A stretch of DNA of 64,000 nucleotides, taken from Streptomyces sp. B21-105 (GTDB taxonomy: Bacteria; Actinomycetota; Actinomycetes; Streptomycetales; Streptomycetaceae). This document shows, piece after piece, positions 1 through 7,547 of this stretch (within the stretch, counting starts at the first letter, position 1; each line of letters opens with the position of its first letter). The DNA lies in NCBI RefSeq assembly GCF_036898465.1, contig NZ_JARUMJ010000001.1:3720001-3784000 (forward strand), read 5' to 3'. Both the position numbers and the translations under genes were made by a program. A model generated the notes under the pieces. That model ran no database searches. It was not told where the DNA came from and worked only from the letters and a program-made list of their open reading frames with translations.

Positions 1-431
1 ATGACGAGGGTCTTGCGCTGCTCGCTGCGGTTGCGGTGCAGCATCGGACGCACGCCGACGCCCGCGTAGGTCACGGCGACGCCGTGGTAGTCCTTGCTGA
101 GCGGTCCGGCGCTGTACTCGGGATCGAGCCGGATGCCTATGCGGGACGCCGCCTCCGCCCACTGCTTCTTCAGGTGTTCGGTCGGCGCGACCACGGTCAC
201 CTGCTGCACGACGTGGTGGTGCAGCAGCCAGGAGGCGAGGGTCAGCGCGAACGTCGTCTTGCCGGCGCCGGGGGTGGCGACGGCGAGGAAGTCGCGCGGC
301 TGCTCCTGGAGGTACTTCTCCATCGCCCCCTGCTGCCAGGCCCGCAGCTTGCCGGCGGTGCCCCAGGGGGCGCGGCCGGGGAAGGCGGGCGACAGGTGGT
401 GGGAGGTGGAGGTGGCGGCGGTGGTAGTCAC
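1..431 (-). CDS. DEAD/DEAH box helicase, N-terminal part (runs off the left edge)
   Basis: Only the first 143 codons are present; the gene continues beyond base 1. The GTG start at 431 is preceded by a GGAG ribosome site. After a Thr/Ser-rich leader the protein reads LRAWQQGAMEKYL and then a Walker A motif, ATPGAGKTTFAL, followed by APTEHLKKQW, the motif Ia region of superfamily 2 helicases. This is the layout of the ~600-residue DEAD/DEAH helicase family widespread in Streptomyces. It is expected to be a cytoplasmic ATP-dependent nucleic-acid translocase. The DEAD/DEAH box and helicase C domain lie outside the window, so the subfamily and substrate cannot be judged. An upstream gene on the same strand ends at 934, some 500 bases away, so it probably has its own promoter. 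Confidence 0.85.
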   Translation of the reverse strand, partial: MTTTAATSTSHHLSPAFPGRAPWGTAGKLRAWQQGAMEKYLQEQPRDFLAVATPGAGKTTFALTLASWLLHHHVVQQVTVVAPTEHLKKQWAEAASRIGIRLDPEYSAGPLSKDYHGVAVTYAGVGVRPMLHRNRSEQRKTLV

Positions 432-933
432 GGTCTCCGGTTCGGGGGGTCGGGCTGCTCGTTACTCGGCTACGTATGACAACCGGGCCACCCTACCGGC
501 GGCCCGGATGTCAACGCGCCGACGAGGCCGCGTCGCCCGCGGGTGGGACCCAGCTCACAACACCCGCAGCCACCGCGCGATCACGGCGGTGTCGGGTCTC
601 CGTGCCGGGTGCCACGCGTTTCACCGGGCCGGACGCCCGATTGGCCAGCAGGCCGGGCACCAGGTCGTACGCCCGGCCGGTCACCAGCCCCCTGTCCCGT
701 CTGTCCCGTCCATCCCGTCGACCACCGGGCCGGACGCCCCGTCAACCACCGGCCCACACACCCGATCGACCACCCGGCCGCACACCCGACGACCGCCGGG
801 CCGACCGCCCGACCGCCCGACCGCCCGGAATCCCGTCGCGGTCTCTGGTGTGTGACCAGGGAGAACGGAAGGGCGGCACCCCTCTTGGGGTGTCGCCCTT
901 CCGTCGGCCGGGGGTGCTGTCAGGGCCGGGGGG
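432..933. other. Intergenic region with short GC-rich direct repeats
   Basis: I see no convincing gene here. It lies between the helicase start and the 3' end of the GH43 gene, both on the minus strand. It contains degenerate direct repeats on the themes CCGACCGCCC and CACCGGGCCGGACG between about 640 and 835, which give long but meaningless open frames in several registers. The helicase promoter should lie near its left end. A strong hairpin sits at 865-904 (listed separately). Confidence 0.6.
865..904 (-). terminator. Hairpin terminator downstream of the GH43 gene
   Basis: Near-perfect inverted repeat with 18-base arms (ACGGAAGGGCGGCACCCC and its complement, one G-T position) around a four-base TCTT loop. 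It lies 30 bases beyond the stop codon of the GH43 gene and no U-tract follows, as is common for Streptomyces terminators. Confidence 0.75.
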
Positions 934-3261
934 TCAGGCCCAGGGGGTCACTGCCTTGAAGGAGCTGTCGGCGCGGAAGGTGGCGGTGTTCTGGAAGGTG
1001 TCCATGCGCAGCTCGTAGTTGTAGTGGCGGAGGTAGCGGCCGGGGTAGTTGTAGGACTCCAGGCTGACCGAGCCGGCGACCGAACCGGGCCGGGCGCAGT
1101 AGGTGGCGTCCTTGGTGAAGACGGCCGTGCCGTTGTTCGCGTCGGCGCGGATCCTGAAGTCCATGTGGCGCAGATAGCGGCCGGCCGAGTCGCGGAACGA
1201 GTAGCAGGTGGGGTCGGCCAGGCCGGGGACGACGGTGAAGGTGGCGCTCTGCTTCACCGCCGGGGTGCTGGCGACGGTCACCGGGTCGACGTAGCCGAGG
1301 TTGTCGGATCGGACGGCGGCGTAGCGGCCGGGGAAGTTGACCGACTGGAGGGAACGGTCGGTGTGCGTCGGCAGGGTGGCGCCGACGGAGACCGGGTCGA
1401 CGCTGCTCAGGGTCGGGACGACCTTCTTGATCAGGCCGGCCGAGTCGAACTCCAGCTTGTCGACGGTGGTTTCGCGGTGGGTGCCGTCACCGCCGGGGAT
1501 GGCGAAGCGGTGGTAGGCGATGTACCAGTCGTCGGTGCCGGGCACCTGGACGACCGAGTGGTGGCCGGTCCCCTTGATGCCGAGGGCGAGGTCTTTCTCG
1601 AGGATCACGCCGCGCTTGGTCCAGGGCCCGGTGGGTGAGGTGCCGGTGGCGTAGGCGACGCGGTAGTTCTCGTCCCGGGTGTCGTTCTCCGACCACATGA
1701 AGTAGTAGGTGCCGTTGCGCTTGATGACGAAGGAGCCCTCGTTGTAGCCGCTCGGCGTGATGGCGGTGACCTTGGAGGCGTCGAAGGAGACCATGTCGTC
1801 GTGGAGCGGGACGACGTACGCCCGGCCGTTGCCCCAGTAGAGGTACCTCGTGCCGTCGTCGTCGGTGAAGACCGCCGGGTCGATCATCTGGCCCGTGTAG
1901 GCCCCGCGGGCGATCAGCGGCTTGCCCAGGGGGTCGGTGAACGGGCCGGTGGGCGAGTCGGAGACCGCGACGCCGATGTTGGTGTCGGCGGAGTAGTAGA
2001 GGTAGTACTTGCCGTCCTTCTCGGCCGCCGTCGGGGCCCACGCGCGGGCGTCGGCCCAGCTGACGTCGGGTCCGAGGTCCAGGACGACGCCGTGGTCCGT
2101 CCAGTGGACCAGGTCCTTGGAGGAGTACGCCTTGAACTGCGTGCCGCTCCAGCCGGCGAAGCCGTCGGTGGTCGGGTAGAGGTAGAAGGTGTCGCCGAAG
2201 GCGACGATGTTCGGGTCTGCGGTGAGCCCCGGCAGCACCGGGCTCTTCATCTCCAGCGCCTCGACCGTCCAGGTGCGCTTCTCGCCGCCGGAGCCGGTCA
2301 CCTCGTACGTGAGCGGCTCGGTGAAGTCGCGCGGGGTGCCGGAGGCCGGGCTGATGGACGCGCCCTGGGCGACGGTGAACTGCGGGGCGAGCGTGGTGAG
2401 GTCGGTGCCCTCGGTCAGCGGGAGGGTGATCTTGCTGTGGGCGTCGTCGACGATGGCGGCGATCTTCAGCCGGGGGTGGGTGGCCGCGGCGACGCCGGTG
2501 GTGTTCCCGCTGACGTCGAGCACCTCGGCGGGTGCCAGCGCGCGGTTGTAGACCCGGAAGTCGCGGATCTTGCCCTTGAAGAGCTTGTCGCTGGTGTAGA
2601 CCGACTTGCCGATGTAGTTCGCCGTGGTGAGGCCGGACCCGATGGAGCCGGGGGTGAGGGTGACCGACGTGTTACGGGCCTTCTCCACACCGTCCTCGTA
2701 GAGGACTCCGGTGGTACCGGTCTGGGTGTAGGTGACGTGTTTCCAGACCGAGCGCTGCAGCGCGCCGGAGGTCCGGGTGTTCTGCTCGGTCGTCGAGTTC
2801 CCGGAGGCGATCGCGGCCCGGAACGAGTCGCCGGTGGCGAACAGGTACCCGTTGCCGGCGCCGCTGCTCGCGGTGTTGCCGAACCCGTAGAGGAAGTACG
2901 GCGTGGCCTGGGCGGCGTCGATCTGCACGTCCATCGAGACGGTGATCGCGTTCATGCCGCTCATGATGTTGTCCGGCACTTCGACGTAGGTGCTGGACCC
3001 GTTGAAGGTGAGCCCCTCCCCGGTGCCCGACCAGCCCGCGGTGCCGTTGACGGTGCCGTTCCTGCCGTGCCCCGAGGAGTCCACCGCCACGGCGCCCGAG
3101 GAGGCGTCGAGTTTGTACCAGAGGGCCAGGCCGTCGGTGATCTCCGCCGCCTGTGCGGGGGTCGCCGGACCGGCGACGCCCGCCAGGAACGAGGCGGCTG
3201 CCACGGCGGCCAGAGCGCCCGTCCAGAATCCGCGGCGGCTCTGAGGTCTCACGCTGTGCAT
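934..3261 (-). CDS. Secreted GH43 family glycosidase with LamG and CBM42 (AbfB) domains
   Basis: 775 residues, predicted exported arabinan/arabinoxylan-degrading enzyme. Residues 1-39 form a signal peptide with a twin-arginine-like start (QSRRGFW) and a cleavage site after AQA. A LamG jelly-roll follows (about 45-250; ALWYKLDASSGAVAVDSSG), then a bacterial Ig-like segment (about 260-340), then the five-bladed GH43 propeller (about 345-630; NIVAFGDTFYLYPTTDG, MIDPAVFTDDDGTRYLYWG, NEGSFVIKRNGTYYFMWS), and finally an arabinose-binding AbfB/CBM42 domain (about 645-775) with the repeated signature NFPGRYAA / AGRYLRHMDF / NYPGRYLRHYN. The GH43 acid Glu is likely the E of NEGSF. The CBM42 suggests alpha-L-arabinofuranosidase or arabinanase specificity. 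It is monocistronic, with a hairpin at 865-904 and a candidate operator at 3401-3424. Confidence 0.9.
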   Translation of the reverse strand: MHSVRPQSRRGFWTGALAAVAAASFLAGVAGPATPAQAAEITDGLALWYKLDASSGAVAVDSSGHGRNGTVNGTAGWSGTGEGLTFNGSSTYVEVPDNIMSGMNAITVSMDVQIDAAQATPYFLYGFGNTASSGAGNGYLFATGDSFRAAIASGNSTTEQNTRTSGALQRSVWKHVTYTQTGTTGVLYEDGVEKARNTSVTLTPGSIGSGLTTANYIGKSVYTSDKLFKGKIRDFRVYNRALAPAEVLDVSGNTTGVAAATHPRLKIAAIVDDAHSKITLPLTEGTDLTTLAPQFTVAQGASISPASGTPRDFTEPLTYEVTGSGGEKRTWTVEALEMKSPVLPGLTADPNIVAFGDTFYLYPTTDGFAGWSGTQFKAYSSKDLVHWTDHGVVLDLGPDVSWADARAWAPTAAEKDGKYYLYYSADTNIGVAVSDSPTGPFTDPLGKPLIARGAYTGQMIDPAVFTDDDGTRYLYWGNGRAYVVPLHDDMVSFDASKVTAITPSGYNEGSFVIKRNGTYYFMWSENDTRDENYRVAYATGTSPTGPWTKRGVILEKDLALGIKGTGHHSVVQVPGTDDWYIAYHRFAIPGGDGTHRETTVDKLEFDSAGLIKKVVPTLSSVDPVSVGATLPTHTDRSLQSVNFPGRYAAVRSDNLGYVDPVTVASTPAVKQSATFTVVPGLADPTCYSFRDSAGRYLRHMDFRIRADANNGTAVFTKDATYCARPGSVAGSVSLESYNYPGRYLRHYNYELRMDTFQNTATFRADSSFKAVTPWA

Positions 3262-3665
3262 GGTTCACATCCCGTGGAGAAGACATGCGGAAGGGAGCGG
3301 GGGGACGCCACCCTTCGGCCGAGGGGTCGCGTCACGCCCGATGACATCTGGTGCCGCGTAACTGCGCCGGCGGGTGGGGGTGGAATGGAGCGCCAACGTC
3401 GTTCGAGAAATCGAACACTGTTCGCAACTTCGCGCAAAAGATAAGTGTCGATCAAGAGCGCGTCAATGGAACCGGCCGGTACGGAACCGGCCGGTACGGT
3501 CCGCGAACTCCCGAGTCGCCCGCCCGCCGCGCCCTGGGGCCGTGGGGACAGGCCTGCCGGGACCGACAGCAACGCCCTGGACGCCGGCCGGGAGAGAGGT
3601 GCCGCCGAGCAGGGCAGAGCGTGCCGGACGGAGCGTGGTGTGCGTTGCGGTGCGTCGAGGGCTCG
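3262..3665. other. Intergenic region upstream of the GH43 gene
   Basis: About 400 bases between two minus-strand genes. It holds the GH43 promoter/operator zone (see 3401-3424) and a perfect 15-base tandem direct repeat, GGAACCGGCCGGTAC, twice between about 3468 and 3498. No gene is supported. Confidence 0.6.
3401..3424. promoter_or_regulatory. Candidate operator of the GH43 gene: interlocked inverted repeats
   Basis: GTTCGA-GAAA-TCGAAC (3401-3416) overlaps a second perfect palindrome, CGAACA-C-TGTTCG (3412-3424), so three half-sites lie within 24 bases about 140 bases upstream of the GH43 start. Such an arrangement suggests a dimeric repressor (LacI or similar family) controlling a sugar-induced hydrolase. 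The regulator itself is not in this window. Confidence 0.4.
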
Positions 3666-4727
3666 TCAGGCGTCCGCGGGGTCGGCCGGGGCACGCAGGG
3701 CGACCGGGGCGACCGGGGCGACGGGGTCGGTCGCGGCCAGGGTGCGGGACATGGTGTCGGCGAGTCGGCCGTAGGCCTCGGTCAGTTCGCGCACCGCGTC
3801 CAGGGCCCGCTCGTGTCTCAGCAGCCAGAGGGTGAACGCGAGGCTGGAGATGTCGGCGTTGAGCGGACGCAGGGTGAGGTCCGTCTCGCTCCAGCACAGC
3901 ACCGCGCCCGTGGCGCCGTCCACGACGAGGCTGGTGTCCTCGACGAGGTTCCCCAGACGGATGAGGCGGTCGGCGTGCGCCGGAAGCCGGTCCCCGGCGC
4001 CGGCCCAGTCGTCTGCCCCGTCGGCTGCCCAGCCGTCCGCCCAGCCGTCTGCGCTGTGCTCGGCGAGGGTCTGCAACGGCAGGTCCGTCTCCAGCGAGAA
4101 CGGGACGGCCTCCTCCGGCAGGCCCCTCCCGCGCAGGAAGCGCCGGGTCGGAGCGTGCGCGAGGACGTCGGGCAGGTCGACGTCCTCGAAGCGGACGACG
4201 CCGGCGGAGCCGAACTCCTCGTCCAGCAGCCGGACCGGCAGGTCGAGGACCATGCCGGACGCCGTGACCGGGCCGGCCACCAGGGCCAGCGGACGGATCA
4301 CCGCGGCCAGCTTCCAGAACAGAGCGGACGCGCCGCTCGGGCCTTCGGCACCCGCCTCGAACACCGCCAGCAGCCGCCGGGAGGCCTCGGTCACCGCCTT
4401 CGGTCCGAGCCGGCCGGCGTAACAGGCGAACTGGCCGCGCAGGGCCGCCAGTTCGTCCACCGCCGTGGCGCAGCGGAGCAGCTTCTCCAGGGACGGGGCG
4501 AGCGGCGTGGCGTCCATCAGGTCGAGGCGGTCGTGGAAGAAGTACGTCGTCGAGATCTCTCCCGTCATCTGGTCGAACAGGACGGACTCCGTCTCCAGGC
4601 GGTCGGCGTCCAGGATGCCGACCGCCGCCGGCCGGCGGGGTGCCGGGGCGGGTGCGACGTACCGGTTCAGCTGGTCCTCGGTGAAAGTGATCGTCGTCAT
4701 GACGGTGGTGGTCCTGGTCGTGCCCAT
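3666..4727 (-). CDS. SUKH-4-like immunity family protein
   Basis: 353 residues. The C-terminal half carries the pattern of Streptomyces SUKH-4 family immunity proteins: LPVRLLDEEFG, VRFEDVDLPDVL, TRRFLRGRGLP, then a late block with RLGNLVEDTSLVVDG followed by plain beta segments ending in SSLAFTLWLL. Residues about 30-180 form an additional alpha/beta region of unclear kinship. The family neutralises nuclease toxins of polymorphic secretion systems, but no toxin gene is adjacent, so this is an orphan. The start at 4727 was chosen because GGGGGA lies six to seven bases upstream; an internal ATG ten codons later is an alternative. An acidic Trp/Asp/Gly-rich insert (about 228-243; DGWADGWAADG) looks like a disordered loop. 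No signal peptide or membrane segment; cytoplasmic. Confidence 0.6.
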   Translation of the reverse strand: MGTTRTTTVMTTITFTEDQLNRYVAPAPAPRRPAAVGILDADRLETESVLFDQMTGEISTTYFFHDRLDLMDATPLAPSLEKLLRCATAVDELAALRGQFACYAGRLGPKAVTEASRRLLAVFEAGAEGPSGASALFWKLAAVIRPLALVAGPVTASGMVLDLPVRLLDEEFGSAGVVRFEDVDLPDVLAHAPTRRFLRGRGLPEEAVPFSLETDLPLQTLAEHSADGWADGWAADGADDWAGAGDRLPAHADRLIRLGNLVEDTSLVVDGATGAVLCWSETDLTLRPLNADISSLAFTLWLLRHERALDAVRELTEAYGRLADTMSRTLAATDPVAPVAPVALRAPADPADA

Positions 4728-4958
4728 AGGGTCCCCCTGGCGGAAGTTGCGTGCGCCGTCCCACTGCTCCGCAGCCTACGCGGACCCACTGACAACGGCT
4801 CCGACCAGCGACGACGCCCGACCGCGCCGGGGGTTTCGCCCGCAGCACCGGCACCGGTCCATACCGGAAGACGTCACGGCGACCCGATGCGTTGCCTGCC
4901 CACCCGAATCGCCCGGTCCCACCCCGTGTTCATGTTCACGCGCTGCCGTGAGTGCCCG

Positions 4959-5219
4959 TCAGGTGAAGTACACGCCGCCCAGCACCACGGCCAGCGCGGC
5001 CGTCACGAACAGCAGGATCCAGAGCAGCAACTTGCCGGCGCTCGGCGGGGGTTCGTACTGCCGGGCTTCGTACTGCCGGGGGTCGGGCTGCCGGGCTTCG
5101 TACTGCCGGGGGTCGGGCTGCCGGGCTTCGGGCTGCCGGGGGTCGGGCTGCCGGGCTTCGGGCTGCCGGGGGTCGGGTCCGCGATCGCCCGACAGACCGT
5201 CCGCCGCCGGGCCGCTCAC
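4959..5219 (-). CDS. Small membrane protein with Pro/Arg/Gln decapeptide repeats
   Basis: 86 residues of unknown function. The N-terminal two thirds is made of decapeptide repeats of the type PDPRQPEARQ (about residues 15-55, the later copies with Tyr for Pro), followed by a single C-terminal transmembrane helix (about 62-84; LLLWILLFVTAALAVVLGG) ending after FT. It lies 18 bases downstream of the molybdenum-hydroxylase large subunit on the same strand, so it is probably the last gene of that operon. Topology is probably a cytoplasmic repetitive tail with a C-terminal anchor. The repeats are almost identical at the DNA level, so copy number may vary between strains. I do not recognise a family. 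Confidence 0.6.
   Translation of the reverse strand: MSGPAADGLSGDRGPDPRQPEARQPDPRQPEARQPDPRQYEARQPDPRQYEARQYEPPPSAGKLLLWILLFVTAALAVVLGGVYFT
5062..5181. repeat. 30-base tandem repeat inside the small membrane protein gene
   Basis: About four copies of a 30-base unit on the theme GGGCTTCGNNCTGCCGGGGG followed by TCGGGCTGCC. The unit is a multiple of three and encodes the decapeptide repeats of the gene at 4959-5219. Confidence 0.8.
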
Positions 5220-5237
5220 CGGTCGCTCATCGGTTGC

Positions 5238-7547
5238 TCATCGGTCGGTCACCACTGCGGCCTGCGGCCTTATCGGGAGGCGGTTCACGGGGCGGCCCGT
5301 CGCCGCGCGGACGGCGGATGCGATCGCCGCCGGCGAGGTGACGACCGGGACCGCGCTGGCGGCCTTCGCCCCGAACGGCGCGACCACGTCCCGCTCCTCG
5401 ACCAGTTTGACGATCCGGATGTCCGGGGCGTCCAGCGCCGTGGGCAGCGCGTAGCCGGTGAGGTCGGGGTGGCGGATCAGGCCGCGGGGGGTGCGCAGGT
5501 TCTCGGTGAGCGCGATGCCCACGCCCTGCGTGACGCCCGCCTCGATGCGGGCGGCGAGCTGGGCCGGGTTCAGGATCCGGCCGACGTCCTGGGCGACGGC
5601 GAGTTCCACGACCCGCACCGAGCCGAGCTCGATGTCGACGTCCACGACCGCGCGGATCGCGCAGAAGGCGAGGCCGACGAAGGCGTCGCCCTGGCCGGCC
5701 GCGTCCAGCGGCTCGGTGGGGTGCGGGCGGCACTGCGCGGTCGCCCACAGCTCCTTGCCCTGCATCTCCTCCGTGACGGGCGTCGACAGGACGCCGTCGT
5801 AGGAGGTGATCTTGCCGTCGGTGATCTGCAGCAGTTCCGTGGACATGCCGAACTTGTGCGCCAGCGGCTGGAGCAACTGCGTGCGGACCATCTTCGCCGC
5901 GCGCTCCACCGCGCCGCCCGAGACCCAGGTGTGACGGCCCCGGCAGCCGGGTCCCGCGGGGGGCTGGTCGGTGTCCACGGGGGCCACGTGGACCTCGTCT
6001 ACGCCCAGCGTCTCCTGGACGATCTGACGGGCCAGCGTGGTGAAGCCCTGGCCGGTCTCGACCGCCGCGCACAGCACCGTCGCGACGCCGTCCTGGACCT
6101 TCACGGTGGCGGTGGAGACCTCGTCGGCACCCTCCGCGCCCAGCATGTGGACCATGCCCAGGCCGTAGCCGACACCGCGGCGCACCGCGCCCGGCTCGCC
6201 CGCGCCCTCGGGTCCGCCCGGCAACAGCCAGTCCTCCTCCGGCGCGTCCTTGGGCAGCGACGGGAGGGGGAACTCCTGGACCGCCTGGAGGAGTTCGGCG
6301 ACGGGGGCGGGACAGGTCACCGTCTGACCGGTCGGCAGGACGTCCCCGGTCGCCATGACGTTACGCAGCCGCAGCTCCGCCGGGTCGACGCCGAGCCGCT
6401 TCGCCAGCTTGTCCATCTGCGCCTCGTAGGCGGCGCACACCTGCATCGCGCCCTCGCCGCGCACATGGCCGGACGGCGGGTTGTTGGTGCGCACCGCCCA
6501 GCCCTCGATGAAGGCGTTCGGCACGACGTAGGGGCCGCAGGCGAAGGAGACGGCTGCGGCCAGGGCCTCGGCGGAGGTGTCGGCGTAGGCGCCGGCGTCC
6601 AGCAGGATCTGCGCCTCGACCTTCACCAGCCGGCCCTCGGCGTCGGCGTGGTGGCGGTAGCGCAGCAGCGTGGGGTGGCGGTGGGCGTGGCCGAGGAAGG
6701 ACTCCTCGCGGGTCGCCGTGAGCTTCACCGGGCAGCCGGTCTTGAGTGCCAGCAGGCCCAGCGGGAGCTGGAAGCCCTGGTCCTCGCGGTCGGCGGTGGC
6801 CCCGGGCACGCCGGTGACGACGATCTTCACCCGTTCGGGGTCGAGGCCGTAGCAGGCGGCGGCCGTGTCGCGGTCGGTGTGCGGGTCGGTGGAGGCGAGG
6901 TAGAGCTCCACGCCGCCGTCGGGGCGGGGCACGGCGAGGCCGGCCTCGGCGCCGATGGGAGCGGGGTCGGCGCGCCCGATGCGGTACTGGCCCTCGACGA
7001 CGACGTCGCCGGCCGCGGCGGGGTCGCCGTGGTGCAGCGGAATGTGCCGGATCAGGTTGCCGTCGGGGTGCAGGGGCTCCGCCTCGAAGGCCAGCTCGGG
7101 GTCGATCACGGGGTCGAGCGTCTCGTACTCGACGATGACGGCCGCCGCGGCCATGCGCGCGGTGTCGGGGTGGTCGGCGGCGACGGCCGCGATGGGCTCG
7201 CCGTGGTGGCGGACCACGTCGGAGGCGAACACCGGCCGGTCGGCCCTGCCCCGGCCGTGCAGCGCGCGGCCCGGGACGTCCTCGTGGGTGACGACGGCCC
7301 GCACGCCGGGCATCTCACGCGCGTGGGAGGTGTCGATGGACACGATGCGCGCGTGCGGGTGCGGTGAGCGCAGGACGGCCGCCCAGAGCAGGCCCTCGGC
7401 CCACAGGTCGGCCGCGTACGGGAAGGTGCCCTCCGTCTTGGCGCGCGCGTCGGCGGGCGGCAGGGACACGCCGAGGCCGTGCGGGACCGGCTCGGGGGCC
7501 GGCGCCGCCTCCACTGGAGTCGTCGCGGTGGCTGTCTCGTTCGTCAC
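5238..7547 (-). CDS. Xanthine dehydrogenase/aldehyde oxidase family molybdopterin-binding subunit
   Basis: 769 residues, large subunit of a three-subunit molybdenum hydroxylase with the 2Fe-2S and FAD subunits encoded just upstream. The N-terminal Ald_Xan_dh_C domain is at about 45-150 and the cofactor-binding domain occupies the rest, with AAVETGQGFTTLARQIVQET and the block WVSGGAVERAA. The GTG start at 7547 overlaps the upstream stop by four bases (GTGA), implying translational coupling. Near the C-terminus, where the family normally reads GAKGVGEPP with the catalytic Glu, this protein reads GAKAASAVPVV, so the expected active-site Glu is absent. The physiological substrate is therefore unclear and the subunit may be a divergent subclass. 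Cytoplasmic; needs molybdenum cofactor made elsewhere. Confidence 0.88.
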   Translation of the reverse strand: MTNETATATTPVEAAPAPEPVPHGLGVSLPPADARAKTEGTFPYAADLWAEGLLWAAVLRSPHPHARIVSIDTSHAREMPGVRAVVTHEDVPGRALHGRGRADRPVFASDVVRHHGEPIAAVAADHPDTARMAAAAVIVEYETLDPVIDPELAFEAEPLHPDGNLIRHIPLHHGDPAAAGDVVVEGQYRIGRADPAPIGAEAGLAVPRPDGGVELYLASTDPHTDRDTAAACYGLDPERVKIVVTGVPGATADREDQGFQLPLGLLALKTGCPVKLTATREESFLGHAHRHPTLLRYRHHADAEGRLVKVEAQILLDAGAYADTSAEALAAAVSFACGPYVVPNAFIEGWAVRTNNPPSGHVRGEGAMQVCAAYEAQMDKLAKRLGVDPAELRLRNVMATGDVLPTGQTVTCPAPVAELLQAVQEFPLPSLPKDAPEEDWLLPGGPEGAGEPGAVRRGVGYGLGMVHMLGAEGADEVSTATVKVQDGVATVLCAAVETGQGFTTLARQIVQETLGVDEVHVAPVDTDQPPAGPGCRGRHTWVSGGAVERAAKMVRTQLLQPLAHKFGMSTELLQITDGKITSYDGVLSTPVTEEMQGKELWATAQCRPHPTEPLDAAGQGDAFVGLAFCAIRAVVDVDIELGSVRVVELAVAQDVGRILNPAQLAARIEAGVTQGVGIALTENLRTPRGLIRHPDLTGYALPTALDAPDIRIVKLVEERDVVAPFGAKAASAVPVVTSPAAIASAVRAATGRPVNRLPIRPQAAVVTDR

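Noticed and set aside
3351..7367. 1338-residue plus-strand frame
   Set aside because: Artefact of high GC: antisense to the SUKH-like and molybdenum hydroxylase genes, with no recognisable domain.
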